The notes below the pieces were generated by a model. The model saw nothing but the letters and a program-made list of their open reading frames with translations, made no database searches and was not told the origin of the DNA. 64,000 nucleotides of DNA from Anser cygnoides (Eukaryota; Chordata; Aves; Anseriformes; Anatidae), in assembly GCF_040182565.1 (NCBI RefSeq), contig NW_027103067.1:930001-994000 (forward strand), written 5' to 3'. Shown here one piece after another: positions 1 through 11,760 of this stretch. How positions within the stretch are numbered: the first letter of the stretch is position 1; every line of letters starts with the position of its first letter. The position numbers were made by a program, and so were the translations under genes.

Positions 1-480
1 TTGGGGTGCAGGTGAGGAGAACGAGGCCTTTTGGGGCTCCTGTGAGGTAGATGGGGCCTTTTTGGGGGGCAAAGATGGGGGATTTGGGGTGCGGTCGAGG
101 CCTTTTGGGGGCCCCGATAAAGAATGACGAGGCCTTTTGGGGCGTGGATGGGTGGGCTGAGGTGGTTTTGGGGTGTAAACGTGGGGTTTGGGGTGCAGGG
201 GAGGAGGGCGAGCCCTTTGGGGCCGTGCTGGGGGCCTTTTGGGGTGCAGGCAGCGGGTTTGGGGGGTCAAACGAGGGGGATGAGGCTTTGGGGGGTGGGG
301 GGGCTCAGAGGAAGGGGACGAAGCTTTTGGGGGGGGCTCACCTGTGGGATTTGGGGCTTTTGGGGCCCCGCTGCGCCTTTGGGGTGCAGCCGGGGGGGGG
401 AACGAGGGGATTTGGGGTGCTTTTTGGGGGGGGGGGGGGGAGGTTATTTTTGGGGCCTCAGAGCTGAGGTTTAGGCTCGT
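1..480. repeat. G-rich degenerate tandem repeat
   Basis: Irregular repeats of a T4G4-type core (TTTTGGGGTGCAG, TTTGGGGTGC) joined by GAACGAGG-like spacers. The G-rich strand is the + strand. No exon or splice-site pair is convincing. It lies upstream of the first recognisable RTN3 exon. Confidence 0.6.
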
Positions 481-795
481 AGCGATGGCAACGCCGTCCT
501 TTGGGGCACGGATTTGGGGGGGGAGCGAAGGGGGCGAACCCGAGCCCCCCCCCCCCACACTGTGGGGGTGTCCGGGTGCCCCCCCCGTGTCCCCCTGGCT
601 GGGGGGGGACAGAAGGGGACAAAGAGGCGCCGGGCGCTGCCATTGTCCCCGGCGGCGACGCACTGCAGATGCTGCCGGGCGCGTGGCTGGGGGGGGGGGG
701 TGGAAATGGGGGAAAAACAGCACAAAAGGGATCCCGGGGGCGCCGGGGGCAGGGAATCCCCCCCCCCCCCGGATCCCAGCGCGTGGCCGCCCCGT

Positions 796-2100
796 TCCCG
801 GTATCAGGAGCGGGGAAAATGGCCAAATCGCTCCTTTTTTCCCCCAATTTCTCCCAGCAGATCCCTCGTGGGGGGCTCTCCCTCCCCCCTAGCCCCTCAC
901 AGCACCCTAAATCCCGTTCTTTTCCCCCAAAACGGCCATGGCAGAGGTGGCCGCCCCCTGCTGTCCCCCTCCCAGCATCAGGAGCAGGGAAAATGTCCAA
1001 ATCGCTCCTTTTTCCCCCAGTTTCTCCCAGCAGATCCCTCGTGGGGGGGCTCTTCCTCCTCACAGCACCCTAAATCCCGTTTTTTTCCCTAAAAACGGCC
1101 ATGGCAGAGGTGGCCGCCCCCTGCTGTCCCCCGTCAGCATCAGGAGCAGGGAAAATGTCCAAATCGCTCCTTTTTCCCCCAATTTCTCCCAGCAGATCCC
1201 TCGTGGGGGGCTCTTCTTCCTCACAGCACCCTAAATCCCATTCTTTTCCCCCAAAAAATGACCCTGGCAGAGGTGGCCGCCCCCCTGCTGTCCCCCCGTC
1301 AGCATCAGGAGCGGGGAAAATGTCCAAATCACTCCTTTTCCCCCAATTCTCCCAGCAGATCCCCCTGTGGGGGGGCTCTCCCCCCCCAGCCCCTCACAAC
1401 ACCCCAAATCCCATTCTTTTCCCCCAAAAAATGACCCTGGCAGAGGTAGCCGCCCCTGCTGTCCCCCGTCAGCATCAGGAGCGGGGAAAATGTCCAAATC
1501 ACTCCTTTTTCCCCCAATTCTCCCACCAGATCCCCTGTGGGGGCTCTCCCCCCCCAGCCCCTCACAACACCCCAAATCCCATTCTTTTCCCCCAAAAATG
1601 ACCCTGGCAGAGGTGGCCGCCCCCTGCTGTCCCCCTCCCAGCATTAGGAGTGGGGAAAATGTCCAAATCGCTCCTTTTTCCCCAAATTCTCCCACCAGAT
1701 CCCTTGTGGGGGCTCTCCCTCCAGCACCACACAGCACCCCAAATCCCATTATTTTCCGCCAAAAAACGACCCTGGCAGTGATGACCGCCCCCTTCCAGCA
1801 TCAGGAGCGGGGAAAATGTCCATCGCTCCTTTTTCCCCCAATTTCTCCCAGCACATCCCTCGTGGGGGGCTCTCCCCCCCAGCCCCTCACAGCACCCTAA
1901 ATCCCATTCTTTTCCCCCAAAAAACGACCCTGGCAGAGGTGGCTGCCCCCCTGCTGTCCCCCCGTCAGCATCAGGAGCGGGGAAAATGTCCAAATCGCTC
2001 CTTTTTCCCCCAATTTCTCCCAGCAGATCCCTCGTGGGGGCTCTCCCCCCAGCCCCTCGCAGCACCCTAAATCCCATTCTTTTCCCCCAAAAAACCAACC
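796..2100. repeat. ~165-bp tandem repeat, 8 copies
   Basis: Units restart with ATCAGGAGCGGGGAAAAT near 803, 975, 1140, 1305, 1475, 1645, 1800 and 1970, so the period is about 155-172 bp. Each unit contains CTCCTTTTTCCCCCAATT, CAGCAGATCCCTCGTGGGG, CACAGCACCCTAAATCCC and GGCAGAGGTGGCCGCCCCC. Copies differ by small indels and substitutions. No coding function is supported. Confidence 0.85.
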
Positions 2101-2214
2101 CCGGCTGCGTCACCCAGCTGGCTGTGACGCAATCCCGCCCGGGGTCACCCCGAAAAGGGGGAAACCCGTGTAAAAAACCGGGGTTTTGGGGCAAAATGAG
2201 GTCGTTTTTGCCCT

Positions 2215-3850
2215 CCTCGGCATGGGCTGGGGGCGGCGGGGAGGATTTGGGGGCGGCGCTGAACCCCGATATGGGGGCGAGACCCCAAAATGGCACCCGA
2301 GGAAAAGGAGGATGATTTGGGGGTGGCGCCGCACCCCAATATGGGGGCAGGACCCCAAAATGGCTGCGGGGAGGAGGAAGAGGATTTGGGGGCGGCGCTG
2401 AACCCCGATATGGGGACAGGACCCCGAAATGGACCCCGAGGAGGAGGAGGAGGAATTTGCGGACAGCGCTGTACCCCGATATGAGGACCGGACCCTAAAA
2501 CGGACGCCGATGAAGAGGAAGAATTTGGGGACAGCGCTGTACCCCGATATTGGGGACAGGACCCCAAAATGGTACCCGAGGAGGAGGAATTGGGGGCGGC
2601 GCTGAACCCCGATACGGGGACAGGACCCCAAAACGGACACGGAAGAGGAGGAGGAATTTGGGGGCAACGCTGTACCCCAATATGGGGACCAGACCCCAAA
2701 ATGGTACCCGAGGAGGAGGATGAGGATTTGGGGGTGGCGCTGAACCCCGATATGGGGACAGGACCCCAAAACGGACACGGAAGGGGAGGAAGAATTTGGG
2801 GGCAACGTTGTACCCCGATATGGGGACCAGACCCCAAAATGGACACCGAAGAGGAGGAGGAGGAGGATTTGGGGGCGGCGCTGAACCCCGATACGGGGAC
2901 CGGACCCCAAAATGGTACCCAGGGAGGAGGAGGAGGAATTTGGGGGCAACGTTGTACCCCGATACAGGGACCAGACCCCAAAATGGTACCCGAGGAAGAG
3001 GAGGAGGATTTGGGGGCGGCGCTGAACCCCGATATGGGGGCGAGACCCCAAAACAGACACCAAGGAGGAGAAGGAAGAATTTGGGGACAGCGCTGTACCC
3101 CGATATTGGGGACAGGACCCCGAAATGGACCCCGAGGAGGAGGAGGAAGAATTTGGGGACAGCGCCGTACCCTGATATGGGGACTGGACCCCAAAATGGT
3201 ACCCGAGGAAGAGGAGGAGGATTTGGGGGTGGCGCTGAACCCCGATATGGGGACAGGACCCCAAAACGGCACCTGAGGAAGAGGAGGAAGAATTTGGGGG
3301 CAACGTTGTACCCCGATATGGGGGTGAGACCCCAAAATGGTACACCGAGGAGGAGGAGGAGGAATTTGGGGGCAATGCTGTACCCCAATACAGGGACCAG
3401 ACCCCAAAATGGCACCTGAGGAAGAGGAGGAGGATTTGGGGGCGGCGCTGAACCCCGATATGGGGACAGGACCCTAAAACGGACGCCGATGAAGAGGAAG
3501 AATTTGGGGACAGCGCTGTACCCCGATATTGGGGAGAGGACCCCAAAATGGTACCCGAGGAGGAGGAGGGAGAATTTGGGGACAGCGCTGTACCCCGATA
3601 TGGGGGCGAGACCCCAAAATGGTACCCGAGGAAGAGGAGGAGGAATTGGGGGCGGCGCTGAACCCCGATACGGGGACCGGACCCCAAAATGGGACCCAAG
3701 GAGGAGGAATTTGGGGGCAACGCTGTACCCCGATATGGGGACCAGACCCCAAAATGGACACCCGAGGAGGAGGAGGAGGAATTGGGGGGCGGCGCTGAAC
3801 CCCGATACGGGGACCGGACCCCAAAATCGTTGGAGGAGGAGGAGGAAGGC
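2215..3850. repeat. ~57-62-bp minisatellite, about 28 copies
   Basis: The unit holds GAGGAGGAGGA, TTTGGGGGC, GCTGTACCCCGATATGG and GGACCCCAAAATGG. The unit is close to a multiple of three and has no stop in some frames, so it makes long open frames on both strands (minus frames of 597 and 635 codons, and a 235-codon + frame). These translate to Ser/Pro-rich or Glu/Gly-rich repeats and resemble no protein I know. Array DNA is the better call. Confidence 0.8.
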
Positions 3851-3884
3851 CGTGGCTGCCGTGCCCTGATACGGGGCCGGACCC

Positions 3885-3894
3885 CAAAAGGCCT

Positions 3895-3925
<31 letters not shown>

Positions 3926-4060
3926 GAGGAGGAGGAGGAGGAAGGTGGGGAGCAGACCCCAAAACGAGGAAGAGGAAGATTGGGGGGGCAGCCCCCAAAA
4001 CGGGCACCGGACCCCAAAACGGCCGAGGAAGAGGAGGAGGAGGAGGAGGAAGGCCCGGGA
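3885..4060. repeat. GAG/GAA polypurine tract
   Basis: Nearly pure purine on the + strand (GAGGAAGAGGAGGAGG runs), following the ~57-bp minisatellite. It is a candidate for triplex or H-DNA structure. Confidence 0.6.
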
Positions 4061-4374
4061 AGCGCCGTGCCCCGAAGCGGGGACCGGCCCCAAAAAGGGG
4101 GTGTGTGAGGGGGGGGGACAGGGCGCGTCCCCCTCCCCGTGAGGTCCTTCCTGCCCCAAATCCGGGCGGATTCGCCCCAAAACGAAACCGGGGGGCTTTG
4201 GCGCCGCGATTAACCCTTTCCGTGCCGCAGCCGCGTCCGTCGCGCCCTCACGGTGACCCCCCTCCCCCTTTTTGGGGACCCCCCCCATGCGGTGCCAACC
4301 CCGGTGGGGGGGTGGGGGGGGCAGCTAAATTTGGGGCGCTTTTGGGGTTTCTCACCGTGTGTATTTTCTTGCAG

Positions 4375-7300
4375 ATCCCCTTGTTTCCTCCTCCCAGCCT
4401 GTCTCTCTCTTTGCGGCTTCACCAGGCAAGTTTCTCCTTTTCTGCCTCTTTTTGCGGAAGAAAAACGTTAAATTTTTATTAACGGGGGGGGGGTTGAGGA
4501 CGTTGGGACCGTTGGGGGTCCCCAAACACGGGGCGCCCCCCCCACGGCGCTCAGAGCTCGGGGGGGGGGCGGGGACGTGCGGGGTTCCTCCTTTTTTCCA
4601 GAAATGACAAAAAATAGACGTTTTTCTTCCGCTCCTCGCTCTCTTTTTTAACCAAAACCTGCCCGTTTCGGAGCTTCGCCGCTGCTGTGCCTTGCTGCTG
4701 CCGCCCCCCCCCTCCTTGCTTTGCACGCCCCCCCCGTCCGTCCGTCTGTCCGTCCGTCGCGGGGGGGGGGGGACAAACGGCCGCACCCCGCCGACCGGGG
4801 ACGACGCCCCCGAAACCTCGCCGAGCCCCAAAACCGCTCGTTCTTGACCCAAAACCGCTCGTTCTTGACCCAAAACTCTCCGCTGGGGGGGGGGGCTCGG
4901 ATGGTGAAAAATGTTAAAAACAAATAAACAAAATGGTCAAAAAACCCAAAACCACGCAAAAAAACCCCGCTTTTGGGGCCGCATCCTGCCCTGGCAACCG
5001 GGCTTCCTCGCTTCTGACCCAATCCGGGCGTTTTAGCCCCGAAACGAAGACGGCGCCGAAACCGCTGCAGCTTTGCCCCCCCCCTCAGCCCCGCGTTGTC
5101 CGCTCGCATGGCTGCGCTGATGTTGGGGTCTGTTATTTTTTTTTAGGGGGGGTCCCCCCCAAAAGCTGCCCTGGGGGGCCCCCAAAACGCTGCTCTGGGG
5201 GGGTTCCCCAAAAAGCTGCCCTGGGGGGGGTCCCCAAAAAGCTGCCCTGGGGGGTCCCCCCAAAATGCTGCCCTGGGGGGAGGTGAATTTTGGGGGGGGG
5301 GGTGAATTTTGGGGGGTGAATTTGGGGGGGGATTTGGGGGTTCGCCCCCCCCCCGCATGCCGCTTGTCCTAACCGCGCCCTAAGTGCCGCCCCCCCCAAA
5401 TTCCAGCCATTTCGGGGGCCGCCCAGGGGAGCGCCCCCAAACCTTCGTCGTGGGAAGCCTTCGTCCCCCTCTCCTCCTCCTCCTCCTCGGGGGGGCGGCG
5501 GGGGGAGCCCCCCAAGGACTCCCCGGGTCCCCCTTCGAGCTGGTGCCGGAGCGCGAGTACGCGGCGGCGCTGGGCGAGCGGGGGCGCTCAGCCAGATCCC
5601 CGAGGACCGCGTCTGCGACTTCCCAGCCAAGCCCCCCGCGGCACCAGTACCCCCAGCATCCCCAGTATGACCAGTATGACCAGTATGAGCGGGACCAAAG
5701 CCCGGACGACGCTGGAGGAGGTTTCCAAATGCGTGCGGGAGATGCGCAGCTTCACCAGCGAGATGCTCAGCTGGGACTGGGTGGAACGGGGCCAAGGGGC
5801 CCCCCCCGCGACGACGGGACCCCCCCGCGACGACGGGACCCCCCCCGCGACGGGAACCCCCCTCGACGACGGGACCCCCCCGCGACGCCGGCGCCCCCCC
5901 CTCGGCGACGCCGACAGCTCCGGAGACTCCGACGCCACCGTTATCGAAGACGACGTCGGCGGGGGCCTCCCCCCCCCCCCAAAATCCTCCTCCTCGCCGC
6001 CGCCGCGAGTCGTCGCCCCCCCCCTCGCCGCCGAAATCTGCCCCCCCCCCGCCTGAAATCGCCGCCCCGGGGGCCCCAAAATCGCCGCCCCCCGGCTCCC
6101 CGAGGCAGAGCCGGAGCGGCTGCGGGGGGTGACCGAGGAGCCCCCCCTGCGGCCCCCCAGCCCGCCTGCTGCTGCCGCCCCTCGCAGGTAACGCCGCCCC
6201 CCCCCCCCCCCCAAAAAAAAAAAAAATATCGCCCCCAAAATATTGTGTCGTTCCCAAAATACCGCGCTTGTCCCCGAAATATCGCCCCCGACCCCAAAAT
6301 TTTGCCCCCACCCCAAAATCTTGCCCTCCAAAATCTTGCCCCCACCCCAAAATATTGCCCCCAAAATCTCGCCCCCACCCCAAAATACCCCCCCACCCCA
6401 TAAATATTTCTCACCCCCAAAATATTGCCCCCACCCCCAAAATCTTACCCCCCATGAAATATCGCCCCCAAAATAGCACCCCCAGCCCCAAAATATTTGC
6501 CCCAGCCCCAAAATCCCCCCCACCCCAAAATCTCCCCCCCCCCATCTCTCCAGCCCCCCCAGAGGGGGTCACCTCCTCTGCCTCAATTTTTTTGGGGGAA
6601 AAAAACGCACTTTTTGGGGCCGAATGGGGTCGGGGCGGGGGGAGAACACGGCCCCCTCACTGACAGCTTCGCCGATGTGCCCCCCCCCAAATAACCCACG
6701 GATGTGCCCCCCCCAAAACAGATCGATGTCCCCCCATGACACGTTGATGTCCCCCCCCCAAATAACAAATTGATGCCCCCCCCCCAACTAATTACCCATT
6801 GCCTTAACGAAGGGCTGAAAGACTCGTGGTTGAACCGGGGGCCACAGGAGGGCGGAGGGGGGGGGGTCGCGGTTTCGTGCCCCTGTCCCCCCCGTGACCC
6901 CCCGGTGTCCCCCCCGCAGCGCGGGACCTGGTGCTGTGGCGGGACGCGCGGCGCAGCGGGGCGCTGTTCGGGGGCAGCCACCCCCAAAATGCCCCCCCCC
7001 CCCAAATCCCCCCCCAAAAAAATCTCCGCCCCCCCCCAAAAAATCTCACCCCCCCCCCAAAAAGATATCTCACCCTCCCCCATCTCTCACCTCCTCTGCC
7101 TCATTTTTTGGGGGAAAAAAACCACTTTTTGGGGCCGAATGGGGTTGGGGGGGGGGAGAACACGGCCCCCTCACTGACAGCTTCGCCGGTGTGCCCCCCC
7201 CCAAATAACCCACGGATGTGCCCCCCCCCCCAAATAACACATCGATGTGCCCCCCCCCCAAATAACCAATGATGCCCCCCCTACTAATTACTGCTAGCCT

Positions 7301-10300
7301 TAATGAATGGCTGAAAGACTCATGGCCAAAACAGGGGCCACAGGAGGGCATGGGGGGGGGTCGCGGGTTTCGTGCCCCTGTCCCCCCCGTGACCCCCCCC
7401 CGTGTCCCCCCCCCCGGCAGCGCGGGACCTGGTGCTGTGGCGGGACGCGCGGCGCAGCGGGGCGCTGTTCGGGGGCAGCCTGGCGCTGCTGCTGGCGCTG
7501 GCGGCGTGCAGCGCGGTGAGCGTGGCGGCGCACGCCGCCCTGGCCCTGCTCTGCGGCACCTCGGCTACCGCGTCTACCGCGCCGTCCTCGCCGCCCTGCG
7601 GAAGGCCGACGAGGGGCACCCCTTCAGGTGGGCGACGGGGGGGGGGACACGTGGGGGTGGGGGGCCCATAGGAGGGTGGGGGGGGGGCCGTAGGAGGGTG
7701 GGGGGGAGGAGGGGAGGGGGTGGGGGGTGGGGAGGGCCATAGGAGGGTGGGGGGACCCGTAGAGGCCATAGGGGCGGTGGTTGGGTGCGTAGGGTGGTGG
7801 TGGGACCCGTAGGGGGTGGTGGGACCCATAGGGGGGTGGTGGGACACGTAGGGGGGTGGTGGGATCTATAGGGTGGTGGTGGGAGCTATAGGGTGGTGAC
7901 GGGACCCATAGGGTGGTGGTGGGACCCATAGGAGGGTGGTGGTACCCATAGGAGGGTGACGGGACCCGTAGGGTGGTGGTGGGACCCATAGAGGTGGTGG
8001 TGGGATCTATAGGGTGGTGGTGGGACACGTAGGGGGGTGATGGGACCCGTAGGGGGTGGTGGGATCTGTAGGGTAATGGTGGGACCCATAGGGTGGTGGT
8101 GGGACCCATAGAGCCCATAGGGAGGGTGGTTGGATGCGTAGGGTGGTGGTGGGACCCGTAGGAAGGTGACAGGACCCATAGGGGGTGATGGGACTCATAG
8201 GGTGGTGGTGGGACCCATAGGGGAGTGGTGGGATCTTTAGGATCATGGTGGGATCTGTAGGGTGGTGGTGGGAGCTATAGGGTGGTGGTGGGATCTGTAG
8301 GGTGGTGGGACCCATAGGAGGGTGATGGGACCCATAGGGAGGTGACGGGACCCATAGGGTGGTGATGGGACCCATAGGGGTGACGGGACCCATAGGGTGG
8401 TGGTGGGATCTATAGGGTCGTGGTGGGACCCATAGGGGGGTGGTGGGACGCATAGGAGGGTGATGGGACCCATAGGGGGGTGGTGGGATCTATAGGAGGG
8501 TGACGGGACCCATAGGGTGCTGGTGAGACCTATAGGGTGGTGGTGGGATCTATAGGGTGGTGGTTGGTTCTATAGGGTGGTGGTGGGACCTATAGGGGGG
8601 TGGTGGGATCTGTAGGGTCATGGTGGGATCTGTAGGGTGGTGTTGGGATCTGTAGGGTGGTGGTGGGAGCTATAGGGTGGTGACGGGACCCATAGGGGGG
8701 TGGTGGGATCTATAGGGTGGTGGTGGGACCCATAGGGGGTTGACAGGACTCATAGGGGGTGACGGGATCCGTAGGGTGGTGGTGGGATCTGTAGGGTCAT
8801 GGTGGGACCCATAGGATGGTGGTGGGACCCGTAGGGGGTGGTGGCACCTATAGGGTGGTGACGGGACCCATAGGGTGGGGGTGGGACCCATAGGGTGACA
8901 GTGGGACCCGTAGGGTGGTGGTGGGGCCTATAGGGCGGTGACAGGACCCATGGGGTGGTGACGGGACCCATAGGGGGCTGCTGGTGGCACCCATAGGGAC
9001 AGCCCCCCCCCGCACCCATCGCTGCCACCCCCAGCCCCCCCCCCCAGGGAAGAGAGAGGGGGGAGGTCGTTCAGGGACTCCCCCCACATCGGCGTGCCCC
9101 CCCCGCCCCACCCCGCGTCCCCATGTCCCCCACACCCCCCTCTCTCCGTGTCCCCCCCCCCCGCCGTGTCCCCCCCCGTGTCCCCCCCCCAGGGCCTACC
9201 TGGAGCTGGACGTGGCGCTGTCCCCCGAGGCCTTCCAGAGCCACGCCGCCGCCGCCATGGTCCACGTCAACCGCGCCCTGCGGCTCCTCCTCCGCCTCTT
9301 CCTGGTCGAGGACCTGGTGGATTCCCTGAAGGTGAAGCCCCCCCTTTCAAAAAATACCCCCCCCCCAAAAAAAAAATAACCCCCCCAACCCCAAAAATAC
9401 CCCCCCACGATGTCACCCCCCCCCCCCCCAGCTGGCCGTGGCCATGTGGCTCCTGACCTACGTGGGAGCCGTCTTCAACGGCATCACCCTCCTCATCCTC
9501 GGTAAATCCCCCCCCCAAAAAAAAAAATAATGGGGGTTCCCCCCCCAAATTAACGAGCTGAGCCTCGTTAGGGGGCTGTGCCCCCCCCCCGGGGCGGGCG
9601 CTGACCCCTTTTTATCCCCCCCCCCCAAGCCGACCTGCTCGCCTTCACCGTCCCGCCCGTCTACGAGAAGTACAAGGTGAGCACCCCAAAATGTTGCTGG
9701 GGGGGGGGCACCGGGGATCCCCCCCACACGCAATGGGATGGGGGGCGGAATCGGGGACCCCCTGACCCCCCCGTTTTGTTGTGTGTCCCCCCCCAGGCGC
9801 AGATCGACCACTACGTGAACATGGCCCGCGAGCAGACCAGGTCCCTCGTCGCGAAGTGAGTGGCACCGGGACCCCCCGGGTCACCGGGACCCCCCCTTGT
9901 CACCGGGACTCCCCCGTGTCACCACGTGACCCCCCCTTGTCACCATGACCCCCCAGGTCACCGTGGCCCCCCAGGTCACTGTGTGACCCCCTGTGTCACC
10001 GTGACCCCCTGTGTCACCGTGGCCCCCCTTGTCACCGTGTGACCCCCCGGGTCACCGTGGCCCCCCTTGTCACCGTGTGACCCCCCCTTGTCACTGTGGC
10101 CCCCCTTGTCACCGTGTGACCCCCCCAGCTCACCGTGGCCCCCCAGGTCACTGTGTAACCCCCCCCGTGTCACCGGGACCCCCTTGTCACCAGGACCCCC
10201 AGGTCACTGTGTGACCCCCCCCCGTGTCACTGGGACCCCCTTGTCACCGTGTGACCCCCCCCCAGGTCACCGTGACCCCCATGTCACTGGGACCCCTAGA

Positions 10301-11228
10301 GGTCACTATGTGACCCCCTCCCAATGTCACTGGGACCCCCTTGTCACTGTGTGACCCCCAGATGCGCGTGACCCCCCCCTTGTCACCATGACCCCCAAGT
10401 GTCACCATGACCCCCCTGTGTCACCGTGACCCCCCAGGTCACTGTGTGACCCCCCTGTGTCACCGTGGCCCCCTTGTCACCGTGTGACCCCCGGGTCACC
10501 GTGACACCCCCTGTGTCACCGTGTGACCCCCTTGTCACCATGACCCCCCGTGTCACTGGGACCCCCTGTCACCGTGTGCCCCCACCCTGGGTCACCCTGT
10601 GACCCCCCCTTGTCACCGTGACCCCCAAGGTCGCTGTGTGACCCCCTTGTCACCGTGGCCCCCCCCCTTGTCACCGTGTGACACCCCCTTGTCACCGGGA
10701 CCCCCCCATGTCACCGGGACCCCCCTTGTCACCGGGACCCCCCCGGGTGACTGTGACCCCCCTTTTCACTGTGTGCCCTCCCCGGGTCACTGTGACCCCC
10801 GGGTCACCGTGTGACCCCCCCCTTGTCACTGTGTGACCGCCCCGGGTCACCATGTGACCCCCCTTGTCACTGGGACCCCCCTTGTCACCGTGTGACCCCC
10901 CTGGGTCACTGTGACCCCCGGGTCACCATGACACCCCCTTGTCACCGTGTGACTCCCCCTTGTCACCATGACCCTCCCAGGTCACTGTGTGACCCCCTTG
11001 TCACCATGACCCCTTTTCACCGTGTGACCCCCCCCAGGTCACCGTGGCCCCCCCAGGTCACTGTGTGACCCCCCTTGTCACCGTGACCCCCCTCGTCACC
11101 GTGTGACCCCCCCCCCATGTCACCAGGACCCCCCCGTGTGCCCCCCCCCCCCATCACCGCGCCGTCTCTCCTCTCCCCGCAGGGTCCAAGCGAAGGTCCC
11201 GGGCATGGCCAAGAAGAAGCCGGAATAA
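4375..11228 (+). CDS. RTN3: reticulon-3 (first exon not found)
   Basis: ER-membrane reticulon that bends and tubulates the ER and, in mammals, binds BACE1. Exons seen: 4375-4425, 5407-6187, 7421-7627, 9193-9331, 9432-9501, 9630-9676, 9797-9855, 11183-11228 (stop 11226-11228). The last six encode the reticulon homology domain: DLVLWRDARRSGALFGG, first hydrophobic hairpin, AMVHVNRALR, LFLVEDLVDSLK, second hairpin AMWLLTYVGAVFNGITLLI, and C terminus PGMAKKKPE with a KKxx-like tail. VHVNRAL and LVEDLVDSLK point to RTN3 rather than RTN1, 2 or 4. Exon 4375-4425 (SSSQPVSLFAASP) matches the human alternative exon. Exon 5407-6187 is a short form of the long-isoform exon, holding SPFELVPE, LEEVSKCVREM and SSGDSDATVIED. 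The 51-nt exon uses a GC donor (AG|GCAAGT). One base is missing near 7556-7561 and indels are likely near 5525 and 5580. The start-codon exon probably lies upstream of the window. Confidence 0.93.
4426..5406 (+). other. RTN3: RTN3 intron after the 51-nt exon
   Basis: It begins with the GC donor and ends in the acceptor AAATTCCAG. It contains a CCGTCCGTCCGTCTGT tetranucleotide stretch (about 4736-4760) and a short array of GCTGCCCTGGGGGGTCCCC units (5155-5285). I recognise no exon in it. Confidence 0.5.
6195..6560. repeat. CCCCAAAAT-type intronic minisatellite (RTN3)
   Basis: Short C-rich units of CCCCAAAATATTGCCCCCA type follow directly after the donor of the long RTN3 exon. Confidence 0.7.
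6573..7480 (+). repeat. RTN3: ~500-bp tandem duplication copying part of an RTN3 exon
   Basis: Two diverged copies sit head-to-tail. Anchors recur about 500-518 bp apart: CTCCTCTGCCTCA at 6573 and 7091, GGGGCCACAGGAGGGC near 6838 and 7335, and GCGGGACCTGGTGCTGTGG at 6921 and 7422. Copy 1 carries the acceptor and the first ~59 nt of the RTN3 homology-domain exon (6920-6978), then breaks into C-rich repeat with no donor. Copy 2 carries the complete exon. Substitutions between the copies argue against a simple assembly stutter. Confidence 0.85.
6920..6978 (+). pseudogene. truncated duplicate of the RTN3 homology-domain exon
   Basis: It repeats the first ~59 nt of the exon at 7421, including the preceding CCCGCAG acceptor, and would read RDLVLWRDARRSGALFGGS. 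Sequence then changes abruptly to ACCCCCAAAATGCCCC and no GT donor follows, so it cannot splice on as a normal exon. Confidence 0.8.
7640..8990. repeat. GGTGGTGGGACCCATAG minisatellite (RTN3 intron)
   Basis: Around 45-50 variants of a ~28-bp unit (GGGTGGTGGTGGGACCCATA, with GATCTATAG and GACGGGACC variants) fill the intron between 7628 and 9192. The G-rich strand is +. Confidence 0.9.
9870..11135. repeat. GTCACCGTGTGACCCCC minisatellite (RTN3 last intron)
   Basis: The array is built from CTTGTCACCGTGACCCCC and GGTCACTGTGTGACCCC modules of about 17-35 bp. It fills the intron 9856-11182. Each GTCAC...GTGAC module is a short inverted repeat, so single strands could fold into hairpins. Confidence 0.9.
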
Positions 11229-11760
11229 ACCCAGAACTCGGGGGGGAATATCGGGGTGCCCCCCTCGCCACCCACGACCCCCCGGCCGTCTCGGGGCGGC
11301 GTCCGTCTGTCCCTTCCACCCCAGCCTTGGACTTGGCCTCCCCTTTTTTTTTTTTTGGGGGGGGGTAAAAACCCAGCCCCCCCCCTTCCTCCACTCCACC
11401 TGGGGGGGCTCCCCCCGTCCCCCGCTCGTTCCCCCCCCCCCCCCCGGTTAATTTTTTTTAACGTTAACGAGGTGAAATGTCTGTAACTGCTGTAAATTGG
11501 GGGGGGCACCCCCACCACGCCCGGTGTGTGCGGGGGGGGGGCTCAACCCCCCCCCCCCATGCCCCCCCCCCCCCCCAAAAAAAAGGCTCCGTGTCTGTGT
11601 GTGACCCCCGCTGTCAGCTCTGTGCGCCCCCCCAAAAAAAACGGGCACCCGGGGGGTGCCCCCCCCCCCCCCCCCAAATGGCGTGTCGTGTGTCCCCCCC
11701 CCCCCGGTGACGTGAGCCGGTCTTGGCGTGGGGGGGGGCTCAATAAAACACCGCGACGGA
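11229..11760 (+). other. RTN3: RTN3 3' UTR
   Basis: It runs from the stop to just past the poly(A) signal. It holds many C and G homopolymers (for example a T run at 11345 and C runs at 11560-11680) and no open frame of note. Confidence 0.7.
11742..11747 (+). promoter_or_regulatory. RTN3: polyadenylation signal AATAAA (RTN3)
   Basis: Canonical AATAAA in CTCAATAAAACACC, about 515 bases after the RTN3 stop. It lies roughly 170 bp from the opposing ZFTA signal. Confidence 0.8.

Noticed and set aside
600..725. A possible minus-strand exon: C-rich tract with AG, then a frame reading QHLQCVAAGDNGSARRLFVP.
   Set aside because: It has no convincing donor, is in one frame only, and I cannot match it to the expected upstream neighbour (ATL3) or to RTN3 exon 1.
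2110..4017. A 635-codon minus-strand frame as a novel Ser/Pro-rich protein gene.
   Set aside because: It is entirely tandem repeat; competing long frames exist on both strands, and there is no promoter, splice or homology support.
7421..11228. RTN2 or RTN1 for the reticulon gene.
   Set aside because: VHVNRALR, the LFLVEDLVDSLK context, YEKYKAQIDHYV and PGMAKKKPE match RTN3, as does the QPVSLF cassette exon and the synteny.
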